Below, in pieces: positions 9,170-17,710 of a stretch of DNA of 64,000 nucleotides. This DNA comes from Alistipes shahii WAL 8301 (lineage in GTDB: Bacteria; Bacteroidota; Bacteroidia; Bacteroidales; Rikenellaceae). Position 1 is the stretch's first letter. Every line of letters starts with the position of its first letter. The stretch lies in contig NZ_CP102253.1 in assembly GCF_025145845.1 (NCBI RefSeq), positions 3,720,001 to 3,784,000 on the forward strand. The letters are read 5' to 3'. The notes beneath the pieces are model-generated. The model saw nothing but the letters and a program-made list of their open reading frames with translations, did not search any database and was not told the origin of the DNA. The position numbers and the translations under genes are program-made.

Positions 9170-10540
9170 ATGAAAAAGATCCTGATTATATGCGCCGCGG
9201 CGGCGCTGACCGGCTGCGGCATCTACAAACCCTATACCCGTCCCGAGGTGACGACCGCAGGGCTGTACGGATCGGCGGAGACCGCCGACACGACCACCCT
9301 GGGCGACATTCGCTGGCAGGAAATGTTCACCGATCCCCAGTTGCAGGCGCTTATCGCGCTTGCGCTGGAGAACAACACCGACCTGCTGTCGGCAGGCTGG
9401 CGCGTGAAGGAGGCCGAGGCGACACTTAAATCGGCGCGTCTGGCCTACCTGCCGTCGTTCAACTTCGCCCCGCAGGGCAGCTTGAGCAGCTTCGACGGCG
9501 GACCGACGGCGAAAACCTATTCGATTCCCGTGACGGCCAGCTGGCAGATCGACATCTTCAACGGACTGACCAACGCCAAGCGCAAGGCCAAGGCGCTCTA
9601 CGCCCAGAGCAAGGAGTACGAGCAGGCCGTGAAGACGCAGCTGATCTCGGGCGTGGCCAATCTCTACTACACGCTGCTGATGCTCGACAGCCAGTACGAG
9701 GTGACGGAGGAGACGGCCGCCAAATGGCGCCAGAGCGTCGAGGCGATGCGCGCCCTGAAAGAGGCGGGCTACGCCAACGAGGCCGGAGTGGCCCAGTACG
9801 AGGCCAACACGCTGGCCATCGAGGCATCGCTGCACGACCTGGGCTACCAGCGTACGCAGGCCGAGAACTCGCTCTGCTCGCTGCTGGGAGAGGTTCCGCA
9901 CACCATCGCACGCGGACGTCTCGAAAACCAGCAGCTGCCCGACGACCTGACGGTCGGCGTACCCCTGCTGATGCTTTCGAACCGTCCCGACGTACGTTCG
10001 GCCGAGTATTCGCTCATGCAGTCGTACTACGCCACGGCGAGCGCCCGTTCGGCCCTCTATCCCTCGATCACGCTGAGCGGCACAGTGGGCTGGACCAACA
10101 ATAGCGGCGCAGGCATCGTCAATCCCGGCAAGCTGATCTGGAACGCCGCAGGATCGCTCCTGCAACCGATCTTCAACGCCAACGCCAACCGTGCCCGCGT
10201 GAAGATCGCCAAGGCGCAGCAGGAGGAATCGAAGCTGTCGTTCCAGCAGACGCTGCTCAACGCAGGCGCCGAGGTCAACAACGCCCTCACGCAGTGCCAG
10301 TCGGCCCGCGCCAAGGCGGACCTCCGCGAGCGGCAGATCGAAGCGCTGGAGCGCGCCGTGGAGTCGACCGAACTGCTGATGCAGCACGGCTCGACCACCT
10401 ACCTCGAAGTGCTGACCGCCCAGCAGTCGCTGCTTTCGGCACAGCTGTCGCAGATCGCAGACCGTTTCGACGAAATCCAGGGAACCGTGAACCTCTACCA
10501 GGCTCTCGGCGGCGGACGTGACATTACGGAGGAAAAATAA
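9170..10540 (+). CDS. Outer-membrane efflux channel lipoprotein (NodT/OprM type)
   Basis: 456 residues of the TolC-like outer-membrane factor family, forming the exit duct of the tripartite pump. A lipoprotein signal ends at AALTGC (Cys about residue 16), followed by YKPYTRPEV, a usual start of NodT-type proteins. Two related halves are visible, each with long Ala/Gln/Glu-rich helices (for example LENNTDLLSAGWRVKEAEA and RARVKIAKAQQEESKLSFQQ). It is third in the efflux operon and its TAA overlaps the ATG of the TetR-type regulator by one base. Confidence 0.93.
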   Translation: MKKILIICAAAALTGCGIYKPYTRPEVTTAGLYGSAETADTTTLGDIRWQEMFTDPQLQALIALALENNTDLLSAGWRVKEAEATLKSARLAYLPSFNFAPQGSLSSFDGGPTAKTYSIPVTASWQIDIFNGLTNAKRKAKALYAQSKEYEQAVKTQLISGVANLYYTLLMLDSQYEVTEETAAKWRQSVEAMRALKEAGYANEAGVAQYEANTLAIEASLHDLGYQRTQAENSLCSLLGEVPHTIARGRLENQQLPDDLTVGVPLLMLSNRPDVRSAEYSLMQSYYATASARSALYPSITLSGTVGWTNNSGAGIVNPGKLIWNAAGSLLQPIFNANANRARVKIAKAQQEESKLSFQQTLLNAGAEVNNALTQCQSARAKADLRERQIEALERAVESTELLMQHGSTTYLEVLTAQQSLLSAQLSQIADRFDEIQGTVNLYQALGGGRDITEEK

Positions 10541-11121
10541 TGAAACGGGGAGTGACCAAAGAGGAGATCATCCACGCTACGCAGGAGCTTATCGCCCGAA
10601 ACGGCATCCGTGCCGTCCGGGTCGATGAGATCGCGCAGACGCTGGGAATCTCGAAACGCACCCTGTACGAAATGTTCACCGACAAGAATGACCTCGTAAG
10701 CGCATGCCTCGAGGCCATGAGCCACCAGCAGCGGGAACGCATCGTCGCCTGCCGCAAACGGCGCGGCGGCAATCCGCTGCAAAAGGTGCTCCGGCTGACG
10801 AACGAATACATCGACAACCTCTATACGGTAGACCACCGTTTCCTGTCGGACATCAGCCGCAAGATCATCTTCGCGGAGCACTACGACGAGCACCGGGAAT
10901 TCTGGCGCAAGGAACTGACCGACTACCTCGAAACCTGTCGCCAGGAACAGCTTCTGCTGCCCGAAATCGACGCCCCGGCATTTGCCGAACAGTTGATGAA
11001 CACGATCCTCGACCTGCGCCTGAACGGCACGGTCCGCGAGGAACTCCGGCTCTTCTGCCGGACGATACTCCGCGGCGCGGGGACCCGGAAGGGCATCGAA
11101 CTGATCGACCGCAAACCGTGA
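10540..11121 (+). CDS. TetR/AcrR-family repressor of the efflux operon
   Basis: 193 residues. The N-terminal helix-turn-helix is clear (EIIHATQELIARNGIRAV then EIAQTLGISKRTLYEMFTDKNDL), followed by an all-helical ligand-binding domain. Translation is coupled to the outer-membrane gene (TAATG overlap), so it is the last gene of the pump operon and probably an autoregulatory repressor. An operon controlled both by a divergent AraC-type protein and by an internal TetR-type protein is less common. The inducer is unknown. Confidence 0.9.
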   Translation: MKRGVTKEEIIHATQELIARNGIRAVRVDEIAQTLGISKRTLYEMFTDKNDLVSACLEAMSHQQRERIVACRKRRGGNPLQKVLRLTNEYIDNLYTVDHRFLSDISRKIIFAEHYDEHREFWRKELTDYLETCRQEQLLLPEIDAPAFAEQLMNTILDLRLNGTVREELRLFCRTILRGAGTRKGIELIDRKP

Positions 11122-11139
11122 GTTTCGCAATACGCCTGT

Positions 11140-11174
11140 AAAAAAGCCCCGCAGCCGAACTGCGGGGCTTTTTT
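11140..11174 (+). terminator. Terminator of the efflux operon
   Basis: The hairpin AAAAAGCCCCGCA / TGCGGGGCTTTTTT with a 7-base loop lies 19 bases after the regulator stop. Confidence 0.9.
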
Positions 11175-11351
11175 ACGCCCGGAAACGACATGGCCGCCGG
11201 ACGCCCGAGGCCCGCAGACCTCTGCGAAGCGAAGCCGCGGGTTCCCGCGGAGTTTCAAAGCCTGCGGTCCCCGGGCCTGCGGAAGCCCCGCACGGCCCGG
11301 CCGTCCTCGATACCCGCGCAGCCCTCGGTCCGCCGGCATCTTCCGGATGCG

Positions 11352-11377
11352 AAAAAGGCTGCGAATCGTTCGCAGCC
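11352..11377 (-). terminator. Terminator of the LruC lipoprotein gene
   Basis: A 9-bp perfect stem (GGCTGCGAA / TTCGCAGCC, loop TCG) is followed on the minus strand by TTTTT. It lies 24 bases past the stop of the lipoprotein frame. The remaining bases between 11175 and 11351 are GC-rich with nothing recognised. Confidence 0.85.
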
Positions 11378-11400
11378 TCTTCCCATAACAGGTCGTTTTC

Positions 11401-13772
11401 TCAATAGATCCTGCCGGCATCGGCGCTCTCCAGATACCACTCCGCGTGCTCCGCGCCGTTGGACGAGGCCCATGCCATGAAGTATTCGTAGACGCCGCGG
11501 ATGTCGTTCGCCTCGGCAGGGTAGCGGAACTCGCCCGGAATCATCAGCGCCCACATCATGTAGTTGTTCTTGGTCTGGTCGCCCTCCGTCACGAAGAACT
11601 TGTAGGGGTCCGAAGGCAGGAACGAACCCTTGCCGATAATCCCCGAGCGGTCGGCGCATAGCCCGGCATGTGAATCTCGCTGGTGCGCTGCTTCGGCGCG
11701 ATGAAGAAGTTCATCTCCGAATCCAGTACCGAGGCGATGTCCACCGGCTGCGAGAAGGTCACCGTCGTGGTGTGTTTCCGGATTGCGGCGGCGGGCTGTC
11801 CCTTCCAGGTGTTCGAGGCACTCAACAACTCCTCCGTTCTGTTGAAGAACGGAATCACGGCACAGGGGCTGTCGGCGTCGAGCCCCCGCGAAGCGAACGC
11901 ACCGCTGCCGAAGCCCTCGTGCGACGAGACGACGCCGGCCACGTCCGACGTCTGCACCTTGTCCATCTGCACGGCTCCGGCGATGTCGTAGGTGGTCCCC
12001 GCAGCACGCAGTTCCCAGTTGATCGTAAGAGCCGAGACCTTGCCGCCGTCCTTCGACGTCATACGGTCGATACGGCTCACGATGACCACGTCGTTCATGT
12101 CGTAATCGCCCAGCCACGGCCAGTTGTCCTCGAAGCAATAAGTATAGGTACGTCCGGGAACGTTCGCATACTCGTCGGGTTCCGGCTCCGGATCGGGATT
12201 TACGGGGTCCTTTCCGCCGTTGCAACCGTTTTCTGTGATGATCGTCGTCTGCGACGCCGACATCACGGCCCCGTCGGTCAGATAATCCTTCCGGATCGTG
12301 TAATCCTCATCCCGGTCGTTGTCATAAACGACCTCGATCGCTCCCGAGAAATAGGTTTCATGCCCTTTGCGGATATACGCCTTCTCCGAAATCAGGACCA
12401 CGGCCCTTGGATCGGCGTCGCCGGTAAACGTAAAATTGTTCTTGCCGCCCTTTTCGTCGGCGTTGTACTCCTCCATCGTGAAGATCGCGCCTCGGGCCAT
12501 CGACACGTTCGTATTGTTGAATTCGACCCTTCCGGCATCGAGTCCGGCATTCGCGCTGAAATTGAACTCCGCCCCCTGGGCCTCCAGCTCGTTCACCGAA
12601 GTGTGGCAGTTCACCCAGATCGTACCGCGGGCGGTCATCTCTTCGATCGAAGCCCGGCCGCGCTGGTAAATGGCCGTATTGCGCTCCAACTCGCACTCGT
12701 CGTTCACGACGAGCAGGGCGTTCTCGCAGTTGTGGAACTCGCCGTCGGAATTGATCTTCAGATCGTCGACCGTAACGGCGCCGTCGTTGTAGATCCGCGC
12801 GGAGTTAGAAACCTTCATCTCGTCGGTCACGGTCAGCACGCCCGTCGCCGTGTTGTAGACAGTCAGACCGCTATTCATGTCGAGGCTGCCATCGACCGTC
12901 AACGTACCGTTGTTTACGATGCATTTGCCGCTGACATTGGGTTTCCCGACGGACAGCTTGCCATCGGCAAAGACGTAGACCGCAGCCCCGTCGGCGGCGG
13001 AAGGCTGAATTTTCAGGGTCCCGATCTTCACCTCGCCGCCCGGCAATACAGCCAGTTTGGCCCGTCCGATGTTGAGCGACGAAAGCGTCAGTTTGCCGGC
13101 GACATAGAGGATCGGGGCCTGATAGGGGCTGAACCCGCCGTTGAGATCCAATTTGCCCGCAACCTCCGCCCCGGCAGGGATCAGGTATTCGGGAGCGGCG
13201 TAAAAAGCCCAACTGGCTCCCAGCTGGTAGCTCTTGCCGCTCTCGATCGCAGTGATCACGGCTTTGGAATCGAACGACGCCGCATCGGGCGCCTCCATTT
13301 TCGGATAATCGGGCATCGAACTCCCGACCCGGGCGTTCGCCGCCAGACGCATCTTCGGCGCAGCGGCAGCCTTCATCGAAGCGCCCGTCACGGCTACCGT
13401 GCCGTGCGCCCCGACCATCTTCACCGACTTCGTGCCGTCGGGCAGGGTGGTCTGGACATAGAGGTTTTCGGTCCCGGCGGGCAGCGTGAACGCCGACCGG
13501 AAAGGCATAGCGGATTTCGCCACGCCCCGGGCCGCCAGATTCTCCGCCGAAAGGATCGGCGAGGAGTAAATGCGGATCACGGCATAGGGTGGCGTCGTGC
13601 CTTCCACGACGGGCGCCGACACCGAAACGGTCACGTTCCGGGTCGTTTTCCAGTCGAAATCGGCGGGAACAGCCCCCGGCACAACCGGACTGTCAGGGCT
13701 TCCGCCCAGATCCTTCTGGCAGGAGGAAGCGACAACAGCCACCGCCATCAAAGCCGTGCAAAGTTTTTTCAT
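11401..13772 (-). pseudogene. LruC-domain lipoprotein, apparent frameshift
   Basis: A long surface-lipoprotein frame starts at 13772 (lipobox VASSC, Cys about residue 18). Its middle (about residues 200-480) is a run of short repeats such as LTVDGSLDMNSGLTVYN and ARIYNDGAVTVDDLKI, suggesting a right-handed beta-helix. The C-terminal LruC domain begins around YTYCFEDNWPWLGDYDMND, the acidic signature of this family. The frame leaves the family at GYAPT near 11655, while the rest of the domain (DRSGIIGKGSFLPSDPYKFF to the end GRIY) continues in another frame to a stop at 11401-11403. A missing ACCG of a tandem repeat would join GYAPT to DRSGIIG exactly. The gene is therefore broken in this strain, contains a sequencing error, or varies in phase. 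Confidence 0.8.
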
Positions 13773-13813
13773 ATCGTAATTCTCTAAAAGTGTGATGCAT
13801 TCTGTCTTCGCGA

Positions 13814-13837
13814 CAAATATAAGTATAATTTTCTCAA
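13814..13837 (-). promoter_or_regulatory. Promoter of the LruC lipoprotein gene
   Basis: The minus strand carries TATATTTG (13814-13821) with a TTG element at 13835-13837. The start codon is 42 bases downstream. Confidence 0.6.
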
Positions 13838-13931
13838 CTACAAAATTCCGCTCATTTATATGACAAAAAAGCCCATTTTTTCACGCAAAACAAAATTCCG
13901 GCCGAAAAAGAGGATTTCCGAAAAAATTTCC

Positions 13932-13939
13932 TATATTTG
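13932..13939 (+). promoter_or_regulatory. Promoter -7 box of the metY-metX-hom operon
   Basis: TATATTTG matches TAnnTTTG and lies 23 bases before the leader peptide start, so transcription probably begins around 13945. The -33 element is weak (an ATTTCC stretch about 20 bases upstream). Confidence 0.65.
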
Positions 13940-13962
13940 CACCGTAAGAGCAACAGAAGCGA

Positions 13963-14061
13963 ATGACCAGCCCTGCAACATACGACTGTCGGCGCCGCGG
14001 AGAACACCGCGGAACGATGATGATGTCCATGTGCATGTGCAACCGTTTTCGCCGGGTGTAG
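13963..14061 (+). CDS. Met/Cys-rich leader peptide of the methionine operon
   Basis: A 32-residue peptide begins at ATG 13963 and ends at TAG 14059-14061. Residues 19-26 are Met-Met-Met-Ser-Met-Cys-Met-Cys; another Cys is at residue 9. It lies between the promoter box and an intrinsic terminator in front of metY, the classic layout of amino-acid attenuation in which ribosome stalling at scarce Met/Cys codons blocks terminator formation. Six of 32 residues are Met and three are Cys, far above expectation for so short a frame. Expression is inferred, not shown. Confidence 0.8.
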   Translation: MTSPATYDCRRRGEHRGTMMMSMCMCNRFRRV

Positions 14062-14117
14062 CTCCTTCATGCACTGAAAATGACACAATCCGGCTTCGTA
14101 GAGGTCGGATTTTTTTA
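14051..14117 (+). promoter_or_regulatory. Transcription attenuator of metY-metX-hom
   Basis: The terminator hairpin is 14088-14110 (ATCCGGCTTC / GAGGTCGGAT, loop GTA, two G-T wobbles) followed by seven T. Its 5' arm can instead pair upstream: GCCGG at 14051-14055 with CCGGC at 14090-14094, extended by GTGT (14056-14059) with ACAC (14083-14086). The two folds exclude each other. A ribosome halted at the Met/Cys codons (14017-14040) leaves 14051-14059 free and favours read-through; a ribosome reaching the stop codon covers it and favours termination. Confidence 0.75.
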
Positions 14118-14148
14118 TCGGATTTTTTAACGACAGATATAACATACC

Positions 14149-15435
14149 ATGGATTCAAAAAAGTACCGTTTCGAAACCCTCCAGATTCATGCGGGCCTGC
14201 AACCCGACGAACCCACCGGCGCCCGGGGCGTGGCGATCTATCCCACGGCGGCCTATCGGTTCAAAAACTGCGACCACGCCGCAAGGCTCTTCGAGTTGAG
14301 CGAAGGCGGCAACATCTATACGCGCCTGCAAAACCCCACCACGACGGCCTACGAACAGCGCATCGCCGCCCTGTACGGGGCTGTGGGGGCGCTCGCCGTC
14401 TCGTCGGGCATGTCGGCCATCCTGATCGCCGTGCTTTCGCTGGCGGCTGAAGGGGACAACATCGTCGCCTCGCCGTTCCTCTACGGAGGCACCTACAACC
14501 AGTTCCGCACGTCGCTGCGCCGGCTCGGCATCGACTGCCGCATCGCCCCGAGCGAGCGTCCCGAGGATTTCGAGGCGCTGACCGACAGCCGCACCAAGGC
14601 GCTCTACGCCGAGAGCATGGGCAATCCCACCTGCGCAGTCCCCGACCTGGAGGCGCTGGGCGAACTGGCCCGGCGGCGCGACATTCCGTTCATCGTCGAC
14701 AACACGTTCGGCGCGGCGGGCTACCTCTGCAACCCGTTCGAGTGGGGCGCAAACATCGTCGTGGACTCCGCGACGAAGTGGATCAACGGCCACGGAACGG
14801 CCATGGGCGGCGTGATCGTCGACGGCGGCAACTACAACTGGGCGAACGGCAAATTCCCGCAGATCGACGGACCTTCGGAAGGGTATCACGGGCTGAATTT
14901 ACACGAGGCGTTCGGTCCGGCGGCCTTCATCGTCAAATGCCGCGTCGACGGGCTGCGCGACCTGGGATGCTGCCCCTCGCCGTTCGACTCCTACCTGATG
15001 ATGATCGGGCTGGAGACCCTCTCGCTGCGCGTGAAGCATCAGGTGGAATCCACCTGGAAACTGGCCGAATACTGCCGCAGCCACCCGAAGGTCGAGCGGG
15101 TCAGCTTCGTGGGATTCGACACGCACCCGAGCCATGAAAACGCTCGCAAATACTACCGCTACGGCTCGTCGGCGGTCTTCACCGTCGAACTCAAGGGCAC
15201 GCTCGAAAGCACCGTGCGCTTCGTCGAATCGCTCCGCCTGGCAGCCAACATGACCATGATCGGCGACTCGATCACCGTCGTGACCCATCCGGCGTCGACG
15301 ACCCACAAACAGTTGAGCGACGCCGACCTTGCGGCGGCAGGCGTCACGCCCACGCTGCTGCGCATCTCGCTGGGACTGGAAAACGCCGACGACCTCATCG
15401 AGGATTTCGAACAGGCTTTCGCACAAATCGGATAA
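14149..15435 (+). CDS. metY: O-acetylhomoserine sulfhydrylase (PLP enzyme)
   Basis: 428 residues of the Cys/Met-metabolism PLP family, full length for O-acetylhomoserine (thiol)-lyase, which makes homocysteine from O-acetylhomoserine and sulfide. Motifs seen are the N-terminal ETLQIHAGLQPDEPTGARG, the cofactor region VSSGMSAIL and the Schiff-base lysine in VVDSATKWINGHG. The gene follows the attenuator and is translationally coupled to metX (TAATGG overlap). metX supplies its substrate, which supports MetY over cystathionine-type enzymes. Confidence 0.93.
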   Translation: MDSKKYRFETLQIHAGLQPDEPTGARGVAIYPTAAYRFKNCDHAARLFELSEGGNIYTRLQNPTTTAYEQRIAALYGAVGALAVSSGMSAILIAVLSLAAEGDNIVASPFLYGGTYNQFRTSLRRLGIDCRIAPSERPEDFEALTDSRTKALYAESMGNPTCAVPDLEALGELARRRDIPFIVDNTFGAAGYLCNPFEWGANIVVDSATKWINGHGTAMGGVIVDGGNYNWANGKFPQIDGPSEGYHGLNLHEAFGPAAFIVKCRVDGLRDLGCCPSPFDSYLMMIGLETLSLRVKHQVESTWKLAEYCRSHPKVERVSFVGFDTHPSHENARKYYRYGSSAVFTVELKGTLESTVRFVESLRLAANMTMIGDSITVVTHPASTTHKQLSDADLAAAGVTPTLLRISLGLENADDLIEDFEQAFAQIG

Positions 15436-16448
15436 TGGAACCGCAGATTTACATAGCTCCCGGACCGTTCGAACTCGAAACGGGCCACACGCTGCCCGAA
15501 CTGCGGATCGCCTACCACACCTACGGCACGCTGAACGCCGCCAAGGACAACGTGGCATGGGTGTGCCACGCGCTGACGGCCAATTCGGACGTCGCCGACT
15601 GGTGGCCCCACACGGTCGAGGCAGGACGGTTCCTCGACCCCGCGCGCCATTTCGTCGTCTGCGCCAACATCATCGGCTCGCACTACGGCACGACGGGGCC
15701 GCTGCACGTGAATCCCGCCACGGGGCGGCCCTGGTACAAGGATTTTCCGCCCTTCACGATCCGCGACATCGTGCGGGCGCACCGGCTGCTGGCCGACGCG
15801 CTCGGCATCGGGCGCATCGGGACGCTGGTGGGCAGCTCGGTCGGAGGTTTTCAGGCCATCGAGTGGGCCGTTTCGGAACCGGAGCGGATCGAACGGCTCG
15901 TGCTGATCGCCACCGCGGCCAAGGCTTCGCCCTGGGCCATCGCCATCGACGAAACGCAGCGCATGGCCATCGAGGCCGACACGACTTTCGGCCAGCCGCG
16001 CGACGACGCCGGGATGAAAGGACTGGCGGCGGCCCGGGCCATCGGCCTGCTGAGCTACCGCGGTCCCGAAGGCTACAACCTCACCCAGCAGGACCGCGAG
16101 GAGCGCCCCGCCGTGCACCGGGCGTGCACCTACCAGCAATACCAGGGCGAAAAACTCCGCCGCCGTTACAACGCCTACTCCTATTACGCGATCCTCGACG
16201 CCTTCGACACGCACGACGCGGGCCGCGGGCGGGGCGGACTGGAGCAGGCGCTCCGCAGCATCACGGCCCGGACGCTGGTGGTCGGCATCACGACCGACAT
16301 CATCTTCACGCCCGCCGAGATGCGCAGCCTGCACGCCATGATCCCCGGCAGCGCGTACCACGAAATCGACTCGCCGTTCGGCCACGACGGATTCCTCGTC
16401 GAACACGAACAGTTGAACGACATACTGCTGCCTTTTATGAACAATTAA
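15435..16448 (+). CDS. metX: Homoserine O-acetyltransferase
   Basis: 337 residues of the alpha/beta-hydrolase MetX family, which acetylates homoserine with acetyl-CoA at the entry to methionine synthesis. Visible features are YHTYGTLN and CHALTANSDVADWW, the nucleophile elbow VGSSVGGFQAIEWA (catalytic Ser), an acidic residue in TTDIIFTPAEM and the catalytic His in FGHDGFLVE. It overlaps metY by one base and is followed 14 bases later by hom, so product, substrate and precursor enzymes sit in one operon under the same attenuator. Confidence 0.93.
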   Translation: MEPQIYIAPGPFELETGHTLPELRIAYHTYGTLNAAKDNVAWVCHALTANSDVADWWPHTVEAGRFLDPARHFVVCANIIGSHYGTTGPLHVNPATGRPWYKDFPPFTIRDIVRAHRLLADALGIGRIGTLVGSSVGGFQAIEWAVSEPERIERLVLIATAAKASPWAIAIDETQRMAIEADTTFGQPRDDAGMKGLAAARAIGLLSYRGPEGYNLTQQDREERPAVHRACTYQQYQGEKLRRRYNAYSYYAILDAFDTHDAGRGRGGLEQALRSITARTLVVGITTDIIFTPAEMRSLHAMIPGSAYHEIDSPFGHDGFLVEHEQLNDILLPFMNN

Positions 16449-16462
16449 AAACCGGATACCCC

Positions 16463-17671
16463 ATGACCAAAATCAAAATCGGACTGTTCGGATTCGGCGT
16501 CGTCGGACAGGGCATCTACGAAGTGGTGCGCAAATCGAAGAACGCCCACGCCGAAATCGTGAAAATCTGCGTCCGCGACCCCAAAAAGCCGCGCAAGATC
16601 GAAGTCGACCCTTCGCTGTTCACCACCTCGGTCGACGACATCCTCGACAACCAGAACATCAACCTCGTGGTGGAGGTCATCGACGATGCCGATGCCGCCT
16701 ACAACATCGTCAAACGGGCCATGCTGCGCGGCATCCCGGTCGTGTCGGGCAGCAAGACGATGCTCGCCAAACACCTTCCCGAGCTGATCGAGATTCAGAA
16801 AACCCGCAACGTGGCGCTGCTCTACGACGCTTCGTCGTGCGGCTCGATCCCCGTGATCCGCAACCTCGAAGAGTACTACGACAACGACCTGCTGCTGGAG
16901 GTCAAGGGCATTCTGAACGGCTCGTCGAACTACATCCTCTCGCGCGTCTTCGACCACAAGGACTCCTACGCCAACGCCCTCGCGCAGGCGCAGGCGCTGG
17001 GCTTCGCCGAAAGCGATCCCTCGTTCGACATCGAGGGCTACGACTCGCTGTTCAAGCTGGTGATCATCACCGTGCATGCGCTGGGAACCTACGTCGCCCC
17101 GGAGCGCATCTTCACCTACGGCATCTCGACGATCCACGATTCGGACATTCAGTACGCCCGTGAGAAAAACGTGAAGATCAAGCTGGTGGCGCAGGTCGTC
17201 AAGGTGAGCGACGAACATTTCACGATGTTCGTCATGCCGGAGTTCGTGACGCCTGCCAAGTACATTTACAGCGTCGACGACGAGTACAACGGCGTGGTGA
17301 TCCGCGGCGAATGCTACGACCGGCAGTTCATGTTCGGCAAGGGCGCGGGCAGCCTGCCCACGGCGTCGTCGATCCTGAGCGACATCATGGCGCGGCTGAA
17401 CAACTACCGCTACGAGTACAAGAAGATGAACTACATCGAGAAACCCGACTACACGACCGACATCACGCTGAAAATCTACGCCCGCTACAAGGAGACCGAC
17501 GTGCAGGGCATTCTGAACTTCTCGAAGATTCACGAACAGTTCATCAGCGAGGAGAGCAACTACGTGATCGGCGAGATTCCGCTGCGCGAACTGCTCGAAA
17601 AAAGATCGCAGCTTTCGGGCAGGGACGTCTTCCTGGCGAACATCCCGATCTTCTTCCTGAACCGCGATTAA
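16463..17671 (+). CDS. hom: Homoserine dehydrogenase
   Basis: 402 residues, NAD(P)-dependent, reducing aspartate semialdehyde to homoserine. The start is placed at 16463 because the Rossmann motif IGLFGFGVVGQGIYE follows at once; the longer frame upstream is the metX shadow. GSKTMLAKHLPEL and the catalytic region GILNGSSNYILSRVF plus GFAESDPSFDIEGYDS are typical. The C-terminal 90 residues (DITLKIYARYKETDVQGILN) look like an ACT-type regulatory segment. No aspartokinase is fused, unlike ThrA. Being last in the metY-metX operon implies a homoserine supply dedicated to methionine. Confidence 0.93.
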   Translation: MTKIKIGLFGFGVVGQGIYEVVRKSKNAHAEIVKICVRDPKKPRKIEVDPSLFTTSVDDILDNQNINLVVEVIDDADAAYNIVKRAMLRGIPVVSGSKTMLAKHLPELIEIQKTRNVALLYDASSCGSIPVIRNLEEYYDNDLLLEVKGILNGSSNYILSRVFDHKDSYANALAQAQALGFAESDPSFDIEGYDSLFKLVIITVHALGTYVAPERIFTYGISTIHDSDIQYAREKNVKIKLVAQVVKVSDEHFTMFVMPEFVTPAKYIYSVDDEYNGVVIRGECYDRQFMFGKGAGSLPTASSILSDIMARLNNYRYEYKKMNYIEKPDYTTDITLKIYARYKETDVQGILNFSKIHEQFISEESNYVIGEIPLRELLEKRSQLSGRDVFLANIPIFFLNRD

Positions 17672-17675
17672 ACAG

Positions 17676-17704
17676 AAAAAGGTCCCTTGACAAGGGACCT
17701 TTTT
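17676..17704. terminator. Bidirectional terminator
   Basis: Perfect hairpin AAAAAGGTCCCTTG / CAAGGGACCTTTTT between two convergent genes; A- and T-tracts on both sides let it act in both directions. Confidence 0.9.
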
Positions 17705-17710
17705 CATTGT

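Noticed and set aside
6029..10387. A 1452-codon open frame on the minus strand
   Set aside because: It lies antisense to the RND pump and channel genes, is Arg/His/Gly/Val rich with no domain, and arises from high-GC codon bias of the real genes.
13860..14450. A 196-codon plus-strand frame across the leader region
   Set aside because: It runs through the terminator and into metY out of frame; the short Met/Cys-rich frame in a different phase explains the region better.
15329..16462. An N-terminal extension of the homoserine dehydrogenase frame
   Set aside because: It overlaps metX almost completely and has no family similarity; the Rossmann motif fixes the start at 16463.
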